NCBI GenBank assembly: GCA_947477885.1
Contig: CANJUD010000007.1
Coordinates: 62,001 to 126,000 of the forward strand
Source of the DNA: Bacteroidota bacterium
GTDB lineage: Bacteria; Bacteroidota; Bacteroidia; UKL13-3
Length of the DNA: 64,000 bases
Direction: 5' to 3'
In this document: piece after piece, positions 8,240-16,787 of the stretch
Layout of the letters: each line of letters starts with the position of its first letter
Numbering within the stretch: the stretch's first letter is position 1
Notes under the pieces: generated by a model
What the model was told of the DNA's origin: nothing
Database searches by the model: none
What the model saw: the letters and a program-made list of their open reading frames with translations, nothing else
Position numbers and translations under genes: made by a program

Positions 8240-8803
8240 ATGAAAAATTTATTTAATTTATTTTTTCTAATAGGTCTTTTCTCATCATGTGTGCATGATC
8301 CTTGTAAAAAGCAACCCTGTAATAATGGCGGTACTTGTAGCAAGGGTTTGTGTGAATGTACTGAGGGCTGGGGCGGATTAGATTGTTCAGAAGAGCAAAC
8401 TCCCTCAAAAATGTACATTACAAAAATAGTTTTACTACATTATACAGGCAGCAAACCGGGTGGTTTAAGCTGGGATTCACTAGATGCGGCTGATATATAT
8501 TTGTACTTTATAAAAAATGGTTTTGGTGGGCCCATATATACATCTCAGACTATTCAAAATGCAAATTCAAATATTTCATACGAATTCATTCCCTCAAACC
8601 CAGTTAAAATAGACAAACCTCTAGATAATTATATAATAAATTTGTGGGATAATGATGGAGGATGGCCAAAAGATGAACTCATTGCGTCTGGATCTTTTGT
8701 TCCTTATATAAAGGGGGAGAAATTCCCGAAAAAAGTATTTAAAGAGCTTTCATGGGGGCAGATGACCGCGAAGGTCGAAATTTATTATGATTATGAATGG
8801 TAG
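8240..8803 (+). CDS. Lipoprotein with an EGF-like domain
   Basis: A 187-residue predicted lipoprotein. The hydrophobic signal peptide ends in LFSSC, making Cys17 the likely lipidated residue. An EGF-like module follows at about residues 20-50: six cysteines in the C-x5-C-x5-C-x4-C-x1-C-x8-C spacing, with NNGGTC and GWGGLDC, the usual EGF landmarks. The remaining 130 residues look beta-rich and end in an aromatic tail; I do not recognise them, although the NLWDNDGG segment recalls C2-like or calcium-binding beta sandwiches. Probably exposed at the outer membrane. It stands alone between a palindromic repeat and a convergent gene. Confidence 0.75.
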   Translation: MKNLFNLFFLIGLFSSCVHDPCKKQPCNNGGTCSKGLCECTEGWGGLDCSEEQTPSKMYITKIVLLHYTGSKPGGLSWDSLDAADIYLYFIKNGFGGPIYTSQTIQNANSNISYEFIPSNPVKIDKPLDNYIINLWDNDGGWPKDELIASGSFVPYIKGEKFPKKVFKELSWGQMTAKVEIYYDYEW

Positions 8804-8869
8804 TGTGCAAATTCTCACCAAAAACTATCATATTTAAAGTATATATATTAATTCGGAATCAACACAAAG

Positions 8870-10270
8870 TTACTTCTTCACCCCGCCCAAATACGTATCC
8901 AACACCTCCTTCAACTCAGCCGTATTTCTCGGTTTATATATAATCTTTTTATTCTCGTCCAATAATAACATTTTGGGTGTTACAAATACATCATAGTCTT
9001 TTATCGCACTATTATACTTTCCGGGTGCCCACACATGCATCCACCTGTTGTTGATTACGCCAAGGGTGTTGATCCATTGCATTCGGTTGGTGTCTACATT
9101 TACGGCATATATATCAAAGCCTTTGGGCCAATATGTTTTATACAATGAGGTGAGCTCAGCAACAGATTTTTTACAGTACTTGCAATGCGTACTCCAGAAG
9201 AAAACCAAGAGCCAAGGTGATTTTACCTCACTTAGTTTTATAATATTACTTTTTGCATTGGGCAACGCAATTTCAGGAGCAATAGCACCAAGAACGGTTT
9301 TCTTAATCGTGTTTATTTTTTCTGAAACTGTTTGATATTTTACATCTCCATCGTCGCATCCTTCACCAATCAAATATTTTTCATTTATGTATGCATAAGG
9401 CACATCACGGCGTGAGTTTTCAAATTGGTCCACCATCAAGTCAAGCACATATCGGTACATCTGCTGGTTTTTGCCCACCATGCTCATTATATAATCTGCA
9501 GTTATTATATAATCCGAATCATCTTTTTTCTCCATCAAATATTCCATATAATATCTCACAGAATTATATACCGATTCGCTGTATAATAACATCGTGTCGG
9601 TAAAATCAATATTGTCGAAAAAATGCACCCTTAAAAATTCGGTGCGACTATTATACTTTACCCTTTCACTCATATCATACGTAGAAGGTGTGGGCGTGAT
9701 ATATGATTTGATGATGCGTGAAGCAAGTGTGCGGTTGAACGAAAAAACCAGTTCACGGGTATACAAATTTTTCTCCACCAACATCCTCTCTATTGTTTCG
9801 CCTTTCCATTGTTCGCTGGAGTCGCTATACTGACTAATCATCCCTATCATCTCGTCGATGGGCAAGGTGCGTTTCAGATACAGATTGAAACAATAATTTT
9901 CATTCGATTTTACCACCTTCATCGCCATAATCAACGAATCCATCTTGGTATGCATCTCCATGTCTTCCTGATTGAAAATGATGTCGAAAAAATCTAAGGT
10001 GTCCAAATAAATACGGTACTGACCGCTGGGAATTTTTTTTGCACGCTCAAATTTGAAAGCCCCATTTTGGTTGATGGCACTGTCCACAGGTTTTATTTGG
10101 TCGCCATAAATACTACACAGATATACCTTCTTTGCTTTGAATCCATCTACCTTAAACTCCATGTGGTAGCCGTCTCGCAGTATGTGAGAAGGTCCTGAAT
10201 TGGGATCTACATATTGGGCTTTGAGATGGAAGGAAAGGAATAGAAAAGAAATGTATAATAATTTTTTCAT
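8870..10270 (-). CDS. Periplasmic thioredoxin-like protein with N-terminal DUF4369-type domain
   Basis: A 466-residue secreted protein with signal peptide MKKLLYISFLFLSFHLKAQ. Residues of about 30-110 form a beta-rich module (VYLCSIYGDQIKPVDSA) like DUF4369. The middle, about 120-320, is helical and resembles the DUF5106 linker often found in these proteins. The C-terminal 140 residues are a TlpA/AhpC-type thioredoxin fold with redox motif WSTHCKYCKKS near residue 360 and a VTPKMLLLDENKKI cis-proline segment. Such proteins keep periplasmic thiols reduced or act in cytochrome maturation; the client is unknown. Divergent from purQ. Confidence 0.82.
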   Translation of the reverse strand: MKKLLYISFLFLSFHLKAQYVDPNSGPSHILRDGYHMEFKVDGFKAKKVYLCSIYGDQIKPVDSAINQNGAFKFERAKKIPSGQYRIYLDTLDFFDIIFNQEDMEMHTKMDSLIMAMKVVKSNENYCFNLYLKRTLPIDEMIGMISQYSDSSEQWKGETIERMLVEKNLYTRELVFSFNRTLASRIIKSYITPTPSTYDMSERVKYNSRTEFLRVHFFDNIDFTDTMLLYSESVYNSVRYYMEYLMEKKDDSDYIITADYIMSMVGKNQQMYRYVLDLMVDQFENSRRDVPYAYINEKYLIGEGCDDGDVKYQTVSEKINTIKKTVLGAIAPEIALPNAKSNIIKLSEVKSPWLLVFFWSTHCKYCKKSVAELTSLYKTYWPKGFDIYAVNVDTNRMQWINTLGVINNRWMHVWAPGKYNSAIKDYDVFVTPKMLLLDENKKIIYKPRNTAELKEVLDTYLGGVKK

Positions 10271-10371
10271 GCGTGTGATTTATAGACGAAATTTGCAAAC
10301 TTAAGGTTGCAAAAGTCAGCATGTTTTTGTAAAAACAAATTTCTTTCGTAAAATTTGCAGCAAATAACCCA

Positions 10372-11076
10372 ATGAATATGAAAATAGGAGTCGTAATTTT
10401 TCCAGGCAGTAACTGCGATGATGACATGATACAAGTGCTGCAAGGCCGCTACAAACAAGAAGTGGTGAAGCTTTGGCACAAAGACCACAATTTGCAGAAC
10501 TGCGATTTTATCGTGCTGCCCGGCGGTTTCTCACACGGCGACTACCTTCGCTCAGGTGCCATCGCCCGCCATTCGCATATTATGCAGGAGGTGATTACGT
10601 TTGCAAACAACGGTGGTTATGTGATGGGCGTATGCAATGGGTTCCAGATTTTGTGCGAGAGCAATTTGCTTCCCGGAGCTTTGCTTCGTAATGAAAACAG
10701 ATTGTTCAAATGCGAAAATGTTTTCTTGAAAGTTGAGAATAATCAAACCGTTTTCTCAATGGGTATTCCCCAAGACAAAGTTCTCAAAATTCCAATTGCC
10801 CATGGCGAGGGAAGATTTTATGCAGATGATGCAGCCATGCAAAGTATTATAAATAACAAACAGATTATTTTTAAATACTGTACTGAGCAAGGTGACATAA
10901 CAGCCGAAGGGAATGTAAACGGTTCACTGCTTAATATTGCTGGAATTTGCAACGAGCAAAAAAATGTATTCGGTATGATGCCTCATCCTGAGCGTGCTGC
11001 CAGTGAAGTATTATATAATACTGATGGATGTTATATATTCGACAGTATTATACAACATTGCTTGGCTCAAGTGTGA
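10372..11076 (+). CDS. purQ: Phosphoribosylformylglycinamidine synthase, glutaminase subunit
   Basis: Class I glutamine amidotransferase that supplies ammonia to PurL for FGAM formation in purine synthesis. The 234-residue protein begins KIGVVIFPGSNCDDDM, the PurQ start. It has LPGGFSHGDYLRSGAIA near 45, the nucleophile Cys in GVCNGFQIL near 90, and the His-Glu pair in MMPHPERA near 205. It is a separate small subunit as in Bacillus, not part of a large fused FGAM synthase. The start could be codon 1 or the ATG two codons later. The porin-like gene starts 14 bases after its stop. Confidence 0.95.
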   Translation: MNMKIGVVIFPGSNCDDDMIQVLQGRYKQEVVKLWHKDHNLQNCDFIVLPGGFSHGDYLRSGAIARHSHIMQEVITFANNGGYVMGVCNGFQILCESNLLPGALLRNENRLFKCENVFLKVENNQTVFSMGIPQDKVLKIPIAHGEGRFYADDAAMQSIINNKQIIFKYCTEQGDITAEGNVNGSLLNIAGICNEQKNVFGMMPHPERAASEVLYNTDGCYIFDSIIQHCLAQV

Positions 11077-11090
11077 TACAAAAATACAAT

Positions 11091-12983
11091 ATGCATAAAA
11101 CAGTAAAAAATCTGTTGCCATTCTTGATACTTTTGTTATCGGGAACGCATGCATATTCGCAATGGAGTTCTGTTAAATATTCGTACAGTAATATCAGTAA
11201 TAATACAACAAATGGTTTTGTTGATTCGGATACTTCTCTAAATTCACAACAGATATTTTCACCCACCTATAAAAACAGTATAGCAAATTTGAACCTTGGT
11301 AACATAGGTCAGCCTTGGCTTTCGTTGGATGGGCCAAAGATAAATTCAGGATTTAATTTGGGGATGAATGCCTATAAAAGTTATATGATAAATCCCGATG
11401 AGTTTATATATATAGTTCCAAATAAAAAACCTTGTACTGATATTAAATATTTCCAAGGCTCACGTGCAAACGGAGTGGTGAATTTAGATTTGATACATAC
11501 ACAATATATTAAAAAAAAATATCCAATTGCCATTGTGTTCAACAGGCTTGGTAGTACTGGTAGTTATCTACATCAAAATACCGATTGGTATAATACCCAA
11601 GTAATGGGAAGTATATATAATAAAGACAGCAATTATATATTAATATATCGTGCATCGTTCTCAAAAGGAAGCCTAGAGCACAATGGAGGAATTCAAGATA
11701 CGGGAGCATTTGACAGTTCGGATATTAGCTTTAGAAATTATTCACCCGTTAATTTGAGTAATTCCGTGAGCAAGCTCAACTCCAAGCAAATACAGGCAGT
11801 GCAAAGCTTTCACCTTGGACCAAAGAAAATAAAAATTAACGATAGCACTTTTAAAAAGGAATATAAATATTACCTTACCCACTATATTAATTATTATACT
11901 TTTAAACATAATTATACGGATGATTCGATAGATGGGTTGACTTATCAATATAGAAATTATGGTGCTGCTTCAAATGATTCCATCGTGGAGAGCAGATTTA
12001 CGAATAAGTTGGTGTTTAGCGGTAATCCGTCCTATCCAAATAGTGGCACTAGTAGTTACATAGAGCATAGTTATATTACAATTAAGGACTCCTTGAAATC
12101 GACATATAATAATGTGAGGTTTGGTGTGGATATAGACAAAAAATTGTCAGGGATAAATGTGAAATCAAATAGTTATTGGTATATTAATGGTTATAATAGT
12201 CGAGACTATAATATTACTTTGGCACTATCTAAGAAACTCGAAATTACAGCAAAAAGAAATCTTCTTTTTGCTTTTACAGCTTCTGGGGCTAAGAACGAAG
12301 CAAACATGATGGCTCAAAATTTTTATTCTAACCACTATCGTTGGGCAACAAAAATGGACAAAGTTGGGCTAACAAAGTTTAGTTTTAATATTAAGGAAAC
12401 TAATAATCAAAGATCTAATTTTAATATTCAACAAAAGTTAAATGTCGATTATTATATATTACGAAATTATGTATATAATAATCCCTTATCAATTCCCACA
12501 CAATATAATGGAGTGCTGACAGGTTCCACAATTAACTATTCATTGCAGGCAAAAGTATTCAAACACTTGGGCTGCAATATTAATTTGAACTATAATAATG
12601 TCAGCGATAATTATTACCTCCGCTTACCCCAATATGCCACCAAATCAAGTTTATATTATACGGGCAAATTTTTTAACAGTCCCATGAACTTTCAATTGGG
12701 AGCTGATTTATTTTGGTTCTCAAAAATTCGCTCAAGCTTATGGAATCCTGTAGCTGGCGTGTTTTATTTTGATAACCTTCACTATACGGGGAATTATCCA
12801 TTGATAGATTTATTTTTCAATGCAGAAATTTACCAAGTACAACTATATTTGAAAGTTGAACACGCATTTTGGGGATTACCCACCGGATACCAATTTTTGC
12901 CAAATGAATATTACTCGGCCACTGCCTATCCCATGCAGCCAAGAGCAATTCGGTTTGGTTTGAGATGGAGGTTGGGAGGATAA
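11091..12983 (+). CDS. Putative outer-membrane porin-like beta-barrel protein
   Basis: A 630-residue protein with a cleavable signal peptide (MHKTVKNLLPFLILLLSGTHAYSQ), rich in alternating aromatic and polar residues, Asn, Ser and Tyr, as expected for a transmembrane beta barrel. It ends in RFGLRWRLGG, with strand-like periodicity up to the C-terminus. Length and composition recall the Bacteroidota putative porin family, but no unique motif fixes this. A longer frame from 11028 overlaps purQ; ATG at 11091 is chosen because the signal peptide starts there. A stem-loop with a short T-run follows. Confidence 0.75.
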   Translation: MHKTVKNLLPFLILLLSGTHAYSQWSSVKYSYSNISNNTTNGFVDSDTSLNSQQIFSPTYKNSIANLNLGNIGQPWLSLDGPKINSGFNLGMNAYKSYMINPDEFIYIVPNKKPCTDIKYFQGSRANGVVNLDLIHTQYIKKKYPIAIVFNRLGSTGSYLHQNTDWYNTQVMGSIYNKDSNYILIYRASFSKGSLEHNGGIQDTGAFDSSDISFRNYSPVNLSNSVSKLNSKQIQAVQSFHLGPKKIKINDSTFKKEYKYYLTHYINYYTFKHNYTDDSIDGLTYQYRNYGAASNDSIVESRFTNKLVFSGNPSYPNSGTSSYIEHSYITIKDSLKSTYNNVRFGVDIDKKLSGINVKSNSYWYINGYNSRDYNITLALSKKLEITAKRNLLFAFTASGAKNEANMMAQNFYSNHYRWATKMDKVGLTKFSFNIKETNNQRSNFNIQQKLNVDYYILRNYVYNNPLSIPTQYNGVLTGSTINYSLQAKVFKHLGCNINLNYNNVSDNYYLRLPQYATKSSLYYTGKFFNSPMNFQLGADLFWFSKIRSSLWNPVAGVFYFDNLHYTGNYPLIDLFFNAEIYQVQLYLKVEHAFWGLPTGYQFLPNEYYSATAYPMQPRAIRFGLRWRLGG

Positions 12984-12988
12984 GTTTC

Positions 12989-13033
12989 AAAAAGAATGAA
13001 ATGCTTCGATAAACTCACCATGACATTCTTTTT
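12989..13033 (+). terminator. Stem-loop terminator after the porin-like gene
   Basis: AAAAAGAATG (12989-12998) pairs with CATTCTTTTT (13024-13033), closing a loop that holds ATGCTTCGATAAACTCA, a half-unit of the dispersed palindrome family. The T-run at its end and its position 6 bases past the stop fit a terminator. Confidence 0.5.
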
Positions 13034-13058
13034 AATTAAGTGTAAAAGTATATAATAT

Positions 13059-13925
13059 ATGAAGAATATAAACGACATCAAAAAAATTGCAGTAATAGGC
13101 TCAGGCACTATGGGAGTGGGTATTGCACAAGTATTTGCACAACATAATTATCCAGTTATATTATTTGATGTAAATGCAAATGCTTTGGAAAAAGCCAAAA
13201 ATATCCTAAGCAAAAATTTAGATTTTTTGGTTGAGAAAGCAAAAATTTCATCTGAAGAAAAAGCAAATATATATAATAAAGTAGTATTTGAAACCCAAGC
13301 AGAGCAAGTTGTTGCAGACTTTATTATAGAAGCAATTATAGAAAACGAAACTGCCAAAAAAGAACTTTTCAAATCATTGGCACACTATAATAGTCCTGAT
13401 TGCATATTTGCAACAAACACTAGCACAATTCCCATTACAAAAATTGCAAATGGAATCCCAAATCCTGAAAGAGTATTGGGTGTTCATTATTTCAATCCCG
13501 CACATATTATGAAGTTGGTGGAGATTATTGCAGGGGTGCAAACAGATAAAAATATTGCACAAATTTGTTATGATTTGATGAAACTTACGGGCAAAACCCC
13601 CATTATGGCATCCGATGCTCCGGGTTTTATAGTAAACCGAGTAGCCCGTCATTATTATGTGGAGAGTTTGAAAATTGCCGAAGAAAATATTTCGGATATA
13701 GAAACGATAGATATATTAATGGAAAATGCAGGTTTTAAAATGGGACCATTTAAGTTGATGGATTTAATAGGAGTAGATGTTAATTTTTCAGTTACCAATT
13801 CTATATATAATTTATTTCACCAAGACAGTAAATTTCGCCCCAGCAGAATACAACAACAACTAGTAGACGCTGGCAACCACGGTCGCAAAACAGGAAAAGG
13901 ATTTTATACATATAGTAAACAGTAA
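13059..13925 (+). CDS. 3-hydroxyacyl-CoA (3-hydroxybutyryl-CoA) dehydrogenase
   Basis: NAD-dependent oxidation of 3-hydroxyacyl-CoA to 3-oxoacyl-CoA, for fatty-acid or short-chain acyl-CoA degradation. The 288-residue protein has the Rossmann motif IGSGTMGVGIAQVFA near residue 13, the ATNTSTIPI segment near 115, the catalytic His in GVHYFNPAHIM near 140, and a C-terminal helical domain ending GRKTGKGFYTY. Length is typical of the single-domain Hbd/PaaH type, without an enoyl-CoA hydratase domain. No other beta-oxidation gene is adjacent; CoA-transferase subunit A is 18 kb away. Confidence 0.92.
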   Translation: MKNINDIKKIAVIGSGTMGVGIAQVFAQHNYPVILFDVNANALEKAKNILSKNLDFLVEKAKISSEEKANIYNKVVFETQAEQVVADFIIEAIIENETAKKELFKSLAHYNSPDCIFATNTSTIPITKIANGIPNPERVLGVHYFNPAHIMKLVEIIAGVQTDKNIAQICYDLMKLTGKTPIMASDAPGFIVNRVARHYYVESLKIAEENISDIETIDILMENAGFKMGPFKLMDLIGVDVNFSVTNSIYNLFHQDSKFRPSRIQQQLVDAGNHGRKTGKGFYTYSKQ

Positions 13926-13993
13926 ACAGTGGTCAGTAATCAGTGGCAATTGGCGTAAGCTACTGACCACTGACTACTGACCACTGACCACTA
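13921..13993. repeat. Palindromic repeat, CAGTGGTCAGTAATCAGT family (copy 1)
   Basis: Short units CAGTGGTCAGTAATCAGTGG and their complements ACTGACCACTGACTACTG flank a core reading GGCGTAAGCTACTGA. The core is the reverse complement of the one in the copies at 41174-41252 and 52677-52782. It fills the whole gap between two genes and abuts both the upstream stop and the downstream ATG. Confidence 0.75.
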
Positions 13994-15060
13994 TGACCAT
14001 TTGGACAAAATATCGCAAAAACAAACTCGCCGTCTTCGGATTGGGTTGGATTGTATTATGTGTTTTAATTTCAGTATTCGCCTATATTATAGCACCTGAT
14101 AATTCAGCCAACGGGAATGATATACAATTGCTGATTGCTTTGCAGAAACCTGGATTTAAGGTTGAAGGCGTATTGATTAAAAAGGAAAAACTCGCTTCAC
14201 AAAATATATTTTCTATATTAATTAATGGCAGGGAGCAGGGCTTCGAATTTAAGCCAATTAAAAAGTATCATATAACAAAAAATAAAACTTTGGAGTATGC
14301 AGAATATACAACTGCTGATGACACCACACATATATATCATGCTGTTGCGTTCGACAAACTATATAATATAAATGAACCCGTAAAAACAAACCATTATATA
14401 TTGGGAACCGACCGTTTTGGTCGTGACTTGCTAAGCCGTTTGCTCATTGGGGCAAGGGTTTCACTCTCGGTTGGCTTTATTGCGGTTTCTATTTCGTTGT
14501 TGCTTGGTTTAGTTTTAGGACTCCTCGCAGGGTATTATAGAGGCACCACCGATTATATAATAAGTTGGTTAATAAATGTAATATGGTCACTTCCCACCTT
14601 GCTCATTGTAGTATCAATAACATTAGCTTTAGGCAAAGGATTTTGGCAAGTATTTGTTGCAGTAGGTTTAACCATGTGGGTGGAAGTAGCCCGTGTAGTG
14701 CGGGGGCAGGTATTCAGCATTCGCGAAAAAGAATATATAGAAGCAGCCAAAACCATTGGGGCAAGTAATACCAGAATAATATTCAAACATATATTGCCTA
14801 ATGTTACTGGACCTTTAGTAGTTATATGTGCTGCAAATTTTGCAACAGCAATTTTATTGGAAGCTGGTCTCAGTTTTCTTGGACTTGGGGTACAACCTCC
14901 AGAACCCTCATGGGGAATGATGATTAAAGAACATTATAATTATATCGTAATGGATCACGCATATTTAGCAATAGTTCCAGGATTGGCCATTATGTTTTTG
15001 GTTATGGCATTCAACTACGTGGGGATGGGCTTGCGTGATGTGTGGGATGTGAAAGGATAA
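13993..15060 (+). CDS. ABC transporter permease, OppC/DppC type
   Basis: Inner-membrane permease of a peptide/nickel-type ABC importer, 355 residues. One N-terminal membrane helix (residues about 13-33) precedes a soluble stretch of roughly 100 residues. GTDRFGRDLLSRLLIGAR then leads into five further helices. The EAA loop reads EAAKTIGASNTRIIFKHILPN near 250, and GLSFLGLGVQPPEPSWGMM near 290 is typical of OppC. The periplasmic stretch between helices 1 and 2 is longer than in the enterobacterial protein. No ATPase, OppB or binding-protein gene is adjacent, so partners must be elsewhere. It begins directly after the palindromic repeat. Confidence 0.88.
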   Translation: MTIWTKYRKNKLAVFGLGWIVLCVLISVFAYIIAPDNSANGNDIQLLIALQKPGFKVEGVLIKKEKLASQNIFSILINGREQGFEFKPIKKYHITKNKTLEYAEYTTADDTTHIYHAVAFDKLYNINEPVKTNHYILGTDRFGRDLLSRLLIGARVSLSVGFIAVSISLLLGLVLGLLAGYYRGTTDYIISWLINVIWSLPTLLIVVSITLALGKGFWQVFVAVGLTMWVEVARVVRGQVFSIREKEYIEAAKTIGASNTRIIFKHILPNVTGPLVVICAANFATAILLEAGLSFLGLGVQPPEPSWGMMIKEHYNYIVMDHAYLAIVPGLAIMFLVMAFNYVGMGLRDVWDVKG

Positions 15061-15075
15061 ATAACACCTTTAACC

Positions 15076-15095
15076 TTTGTAGTCCCGGCGAGAAT
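15076..15095. other. attL-type direct repeat (distal end)
   Basis: TTTGTAGTCCCGGCGAGAAT, identical to the 3' end of the tRNA-Arg gene at 20072-20091. The bases outside differ (C before and A after, against T and C on the right). Only this tRNA fragment exists here, so it is a recombination scar and not a gene. Confidence 0.88.
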
Positions 15096-15151
15096 ACACC
15101 TATTCTTTATAAGTAATTAAAAAACAATTGTTTGCAAACGTCCATTTTTAT

Positions 15152-15205
15152 CTACACTCCAAGTTTACACTCCAAATAGATATTTAACTGATACTTTGAG
15201 TGTAA
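15152..15205. promoter_or_regulatory. Candidate integrase arm-type sites, left end
   Basis: CTACACTCCAA (15152-15162) and TTACACTCCAA (15165-15175) repeat with a 13-bp period. TTTGAGTGTAA (15195-15205) is the same word inverted with one change. The same 13-bp-spaced pair occurs at 19930-19953 near the other end. Confidence 0.6.
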
Positions 15206-15333
15206 TTGTTGGGCAAAGTAAATTTCAAAAATTAGTATCTTAATACCCCATTTGTTTTTTAGTATTTACACGCGAAAACATAAACACGGCGGTTAATCCG
15301 TATAGGTAGTAGAGATTTTACCCCTTACCCCCA

Positions 15334-15768
15334 TTAGGTTACAATCATTCCAGTAATAACTTTGATTTCAACTTGCTCAAAATCTATTTTTGTGGGTGAA
15401 TAGTCCCCTTCCATTCGATTAAGTTCAGCTATTGCCCTAATCCTGTCACCCCACAAAGGAATATTATTGCCTTCGCTTATGGTTTCACCCCTTGCAATTT
15501 GGGAAAGTATTATTTTTCTTTCGTTTGAATTTAAAATTTCGCTTGTGCGGGCTTCAATTGCAAATTGTGTGTCAACCTTCATTAATTCCGTTTTGATTGC
15601 TTCACGTTTTAGTGAGTGTTGTTGTTGTGCAATTTTATAGTGGTTGTAAAATGTCCGTTCCGTAAACTGAAATTTAGTGCAAATTGTTGCACAAATATTT
15701 TCGGTTGGTGTTCCGGTTTCTATCTCAGTAATTATGTTGTCGATTATAATTTGCTTATTTGCTTTCAT
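15334..15768 (-). CDS. Terminase small-subunit-like protein
   Basis: A 144-residue protein, last of the element's genes. The N-terminal 55 residues look like a helix-turn-helix (ETGTPTENICATICTKFQFTERTFYNHY). The middle is helical and charged. The C-terminal part, DRIRAIAELNRMEGDYSPTKIDF, resembles the segment that precedes the end of phage small terminase subunits in Bacteroidota prophages. In phages such proteins recognise the packaging site. Here no large subunit follows, as in satellites that redirect a helper phage's packaging. The assignment is by resemblance only; a simple DNA-binding regulator is the alternative. Confidence 0.55.
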   Translation of the reverse strand: MKANKQIIIDNIITEIETGTPTENICATICTKFQFTERTFYNHYKIAQQQHSLKREAIKTELMKVDTQFAIEARTSEILNSNERKIILSQIARGETISEGNNIPLWGDRIRAIAELNRMEGDYSPTKIDFEQVEIKVITGMIVT

Positions 15769-15854
15769 GTCAATTTTGATTTTCTCTAGTGAGAGAGAAA
15801 CACTCTTTAAATTTCTTTTTAAATTTTCTTTCTATAATACCTTTCTAAAATATC

Positions 15855-15934
15855 TTATTATAGGTTGCGTAGTTGGTGCAAAGTCATTTCACTATAAATT
15901 AACAGTTCTTATAAACCCTTATTATAGGTTGCGT
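15855..15934. repeat. 16-bp direct repeats behind the 229-residue gene
   Basis: TTATTATAGGTTGCGT occurs at 15855-15870 and again at 15919-15934, 64 bp apart. The second copy runs into the stop codon of the 229-residue gene, and a shorter related word (GGTTGCGTTATGGTT) recurs near 17068. The repeats could be iteron-like protein binding sites inside the element. Confidence 0.5.
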
Positions 15935-16623
15935 TATGGTTTTGTATTATTAAGTTGCTCTAATGCTTTCCTTCTTGCTTCAGCTACTTTCATTTTATAT
16001 TCCTTTTCTTTATTTGATTTTTTCCTTTTTTCAACTTCAATCGCTAGTTTGTCTAAAGTTAAATTTATACTGATAAAGAATCCCCTGACTCCGCAACTGT
16101 ATGCTTGTAACCCCCACTCCTCTAATGCAACTTTAAGCTTTCTTGCTTGATAATGGTTTGCATATTTTTGCATCTCCACTGATAATTCATTTTTTTCGCA
16201 TGGCGAAGGTTTCCCGTCCATTCTTGCCCACATGAATCTATTATTTAAAGGCCAGTAAGGTTTATTTTGAAGTATGCTCTTGCAAGCCAAAAAACCTAGC
16301 AATTGAACCTTATCAAATTCGGTCTTTTCGTTATCCATGTAGTCCCAAAATATTTTAGTATTTAAACCTACTTTGGGTGGATTGCCCGGGATACTATTAT
16401 AAAGTTGTCGGCCATTGCTTAGGGTTGCTTTTGTGTTACCTAGTTTTACATTAAAATATTCAGCACTACTATTCATTTTTTCTATATCAGTTCCATAGTC
16501 TAATTTTAAACAATGTTCGTAAAGAGCATACGCCAAAATATTGTTAAGCCCTGTTTTGCTCTCAATCAAAAAACCATTGAGTAACTGTATTGGAAAATTA
16601 AAATATCTTATCTCAGTTCCCAT
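15934..16623 (-). CDS. Unrecognised element protein, 229 residues
   Basis: I do not recognise a family with certainty. The protein starts MGTEIRYFNFPIQLL, is mixed alpha/beta for the first 120 residues, has an aromatic central stretch (YWPLNNRFMWARMDG), and ends in a long lysine/glutamate-rich helix (about residues 190-229) that could be a coiled coil. There is no signal peptide or membrane segment. Its position between small DNA-binding proteins and the terminase-like gene would suit a replication or packaging-interference role, but that is position alone. Its start overlaps the 57-residue gene upstream by 11 bp. Confidence 0.75.
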   Translation of the reverse strand: MGTEIRYFNFPIQLLNGFLIESKTGLNNILAYALYEHCLKLDYGTDIEKMNSSAEYFNVKLGNTKATLSNGRQLYNSIPGNPPKVGLNTKIFWDYMDNEKTEFDKVQLLGFLACKSILQNKPYWPLNNRFMWARMDGKPSPCEKNELSVEMQKYANHYQARKLKVALEEWGLQAYSCGVRGFFISINLTLDKLAIEVEKRKKSNKEKEYKMKVAEARRKALEQLNNTKP

Positions 16624-16786
16624 AGTAGTAGCCTTGCTTGTTAAATCGTTCCACTAGCAGGTGCAAGTGTGTCGCATCAACACAAAGTCGTGTGGAGAGG
16701 CTGCAAATAGTCTTTTCGCTTATTGGTGCAAGGTGTGGCAATGCTATAATAAAACATTCCAGTTTGGATCGGTTGTTAGTTTCCAT
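16613..16786 (-). CDS. Small element protein, 57 residues
   Basis: This short frame starts at ATG 16786, one base after the stop of the 99-residue gene, and ends in a TGA that overlaps the start of the 229-residue gene by 11 bp, so it exactly fills the gap in the operon. The product (METNNRSKLECFIIALPHLA to HLLVERFNKQGYYYGN) is helical and contains three cysteines. I see no named motif. Tight packing on both sides is the main evidence that it is translated. Confidence 0.55.
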   Translation of the reverse strand: METNNRSKLECFIIALPHLAPISEKTICSLSTRLCVDATHLHLLVERFNKQGYYYGN

Positions 16787-16787
16787 A

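Noticed and set aside
15076-15095. A second tRNA gene at the left element boundary
   Set aside because: Only the last 20 bases of a tRNA are present; no D or anticodon arm exists beside it. It is an att repeat.
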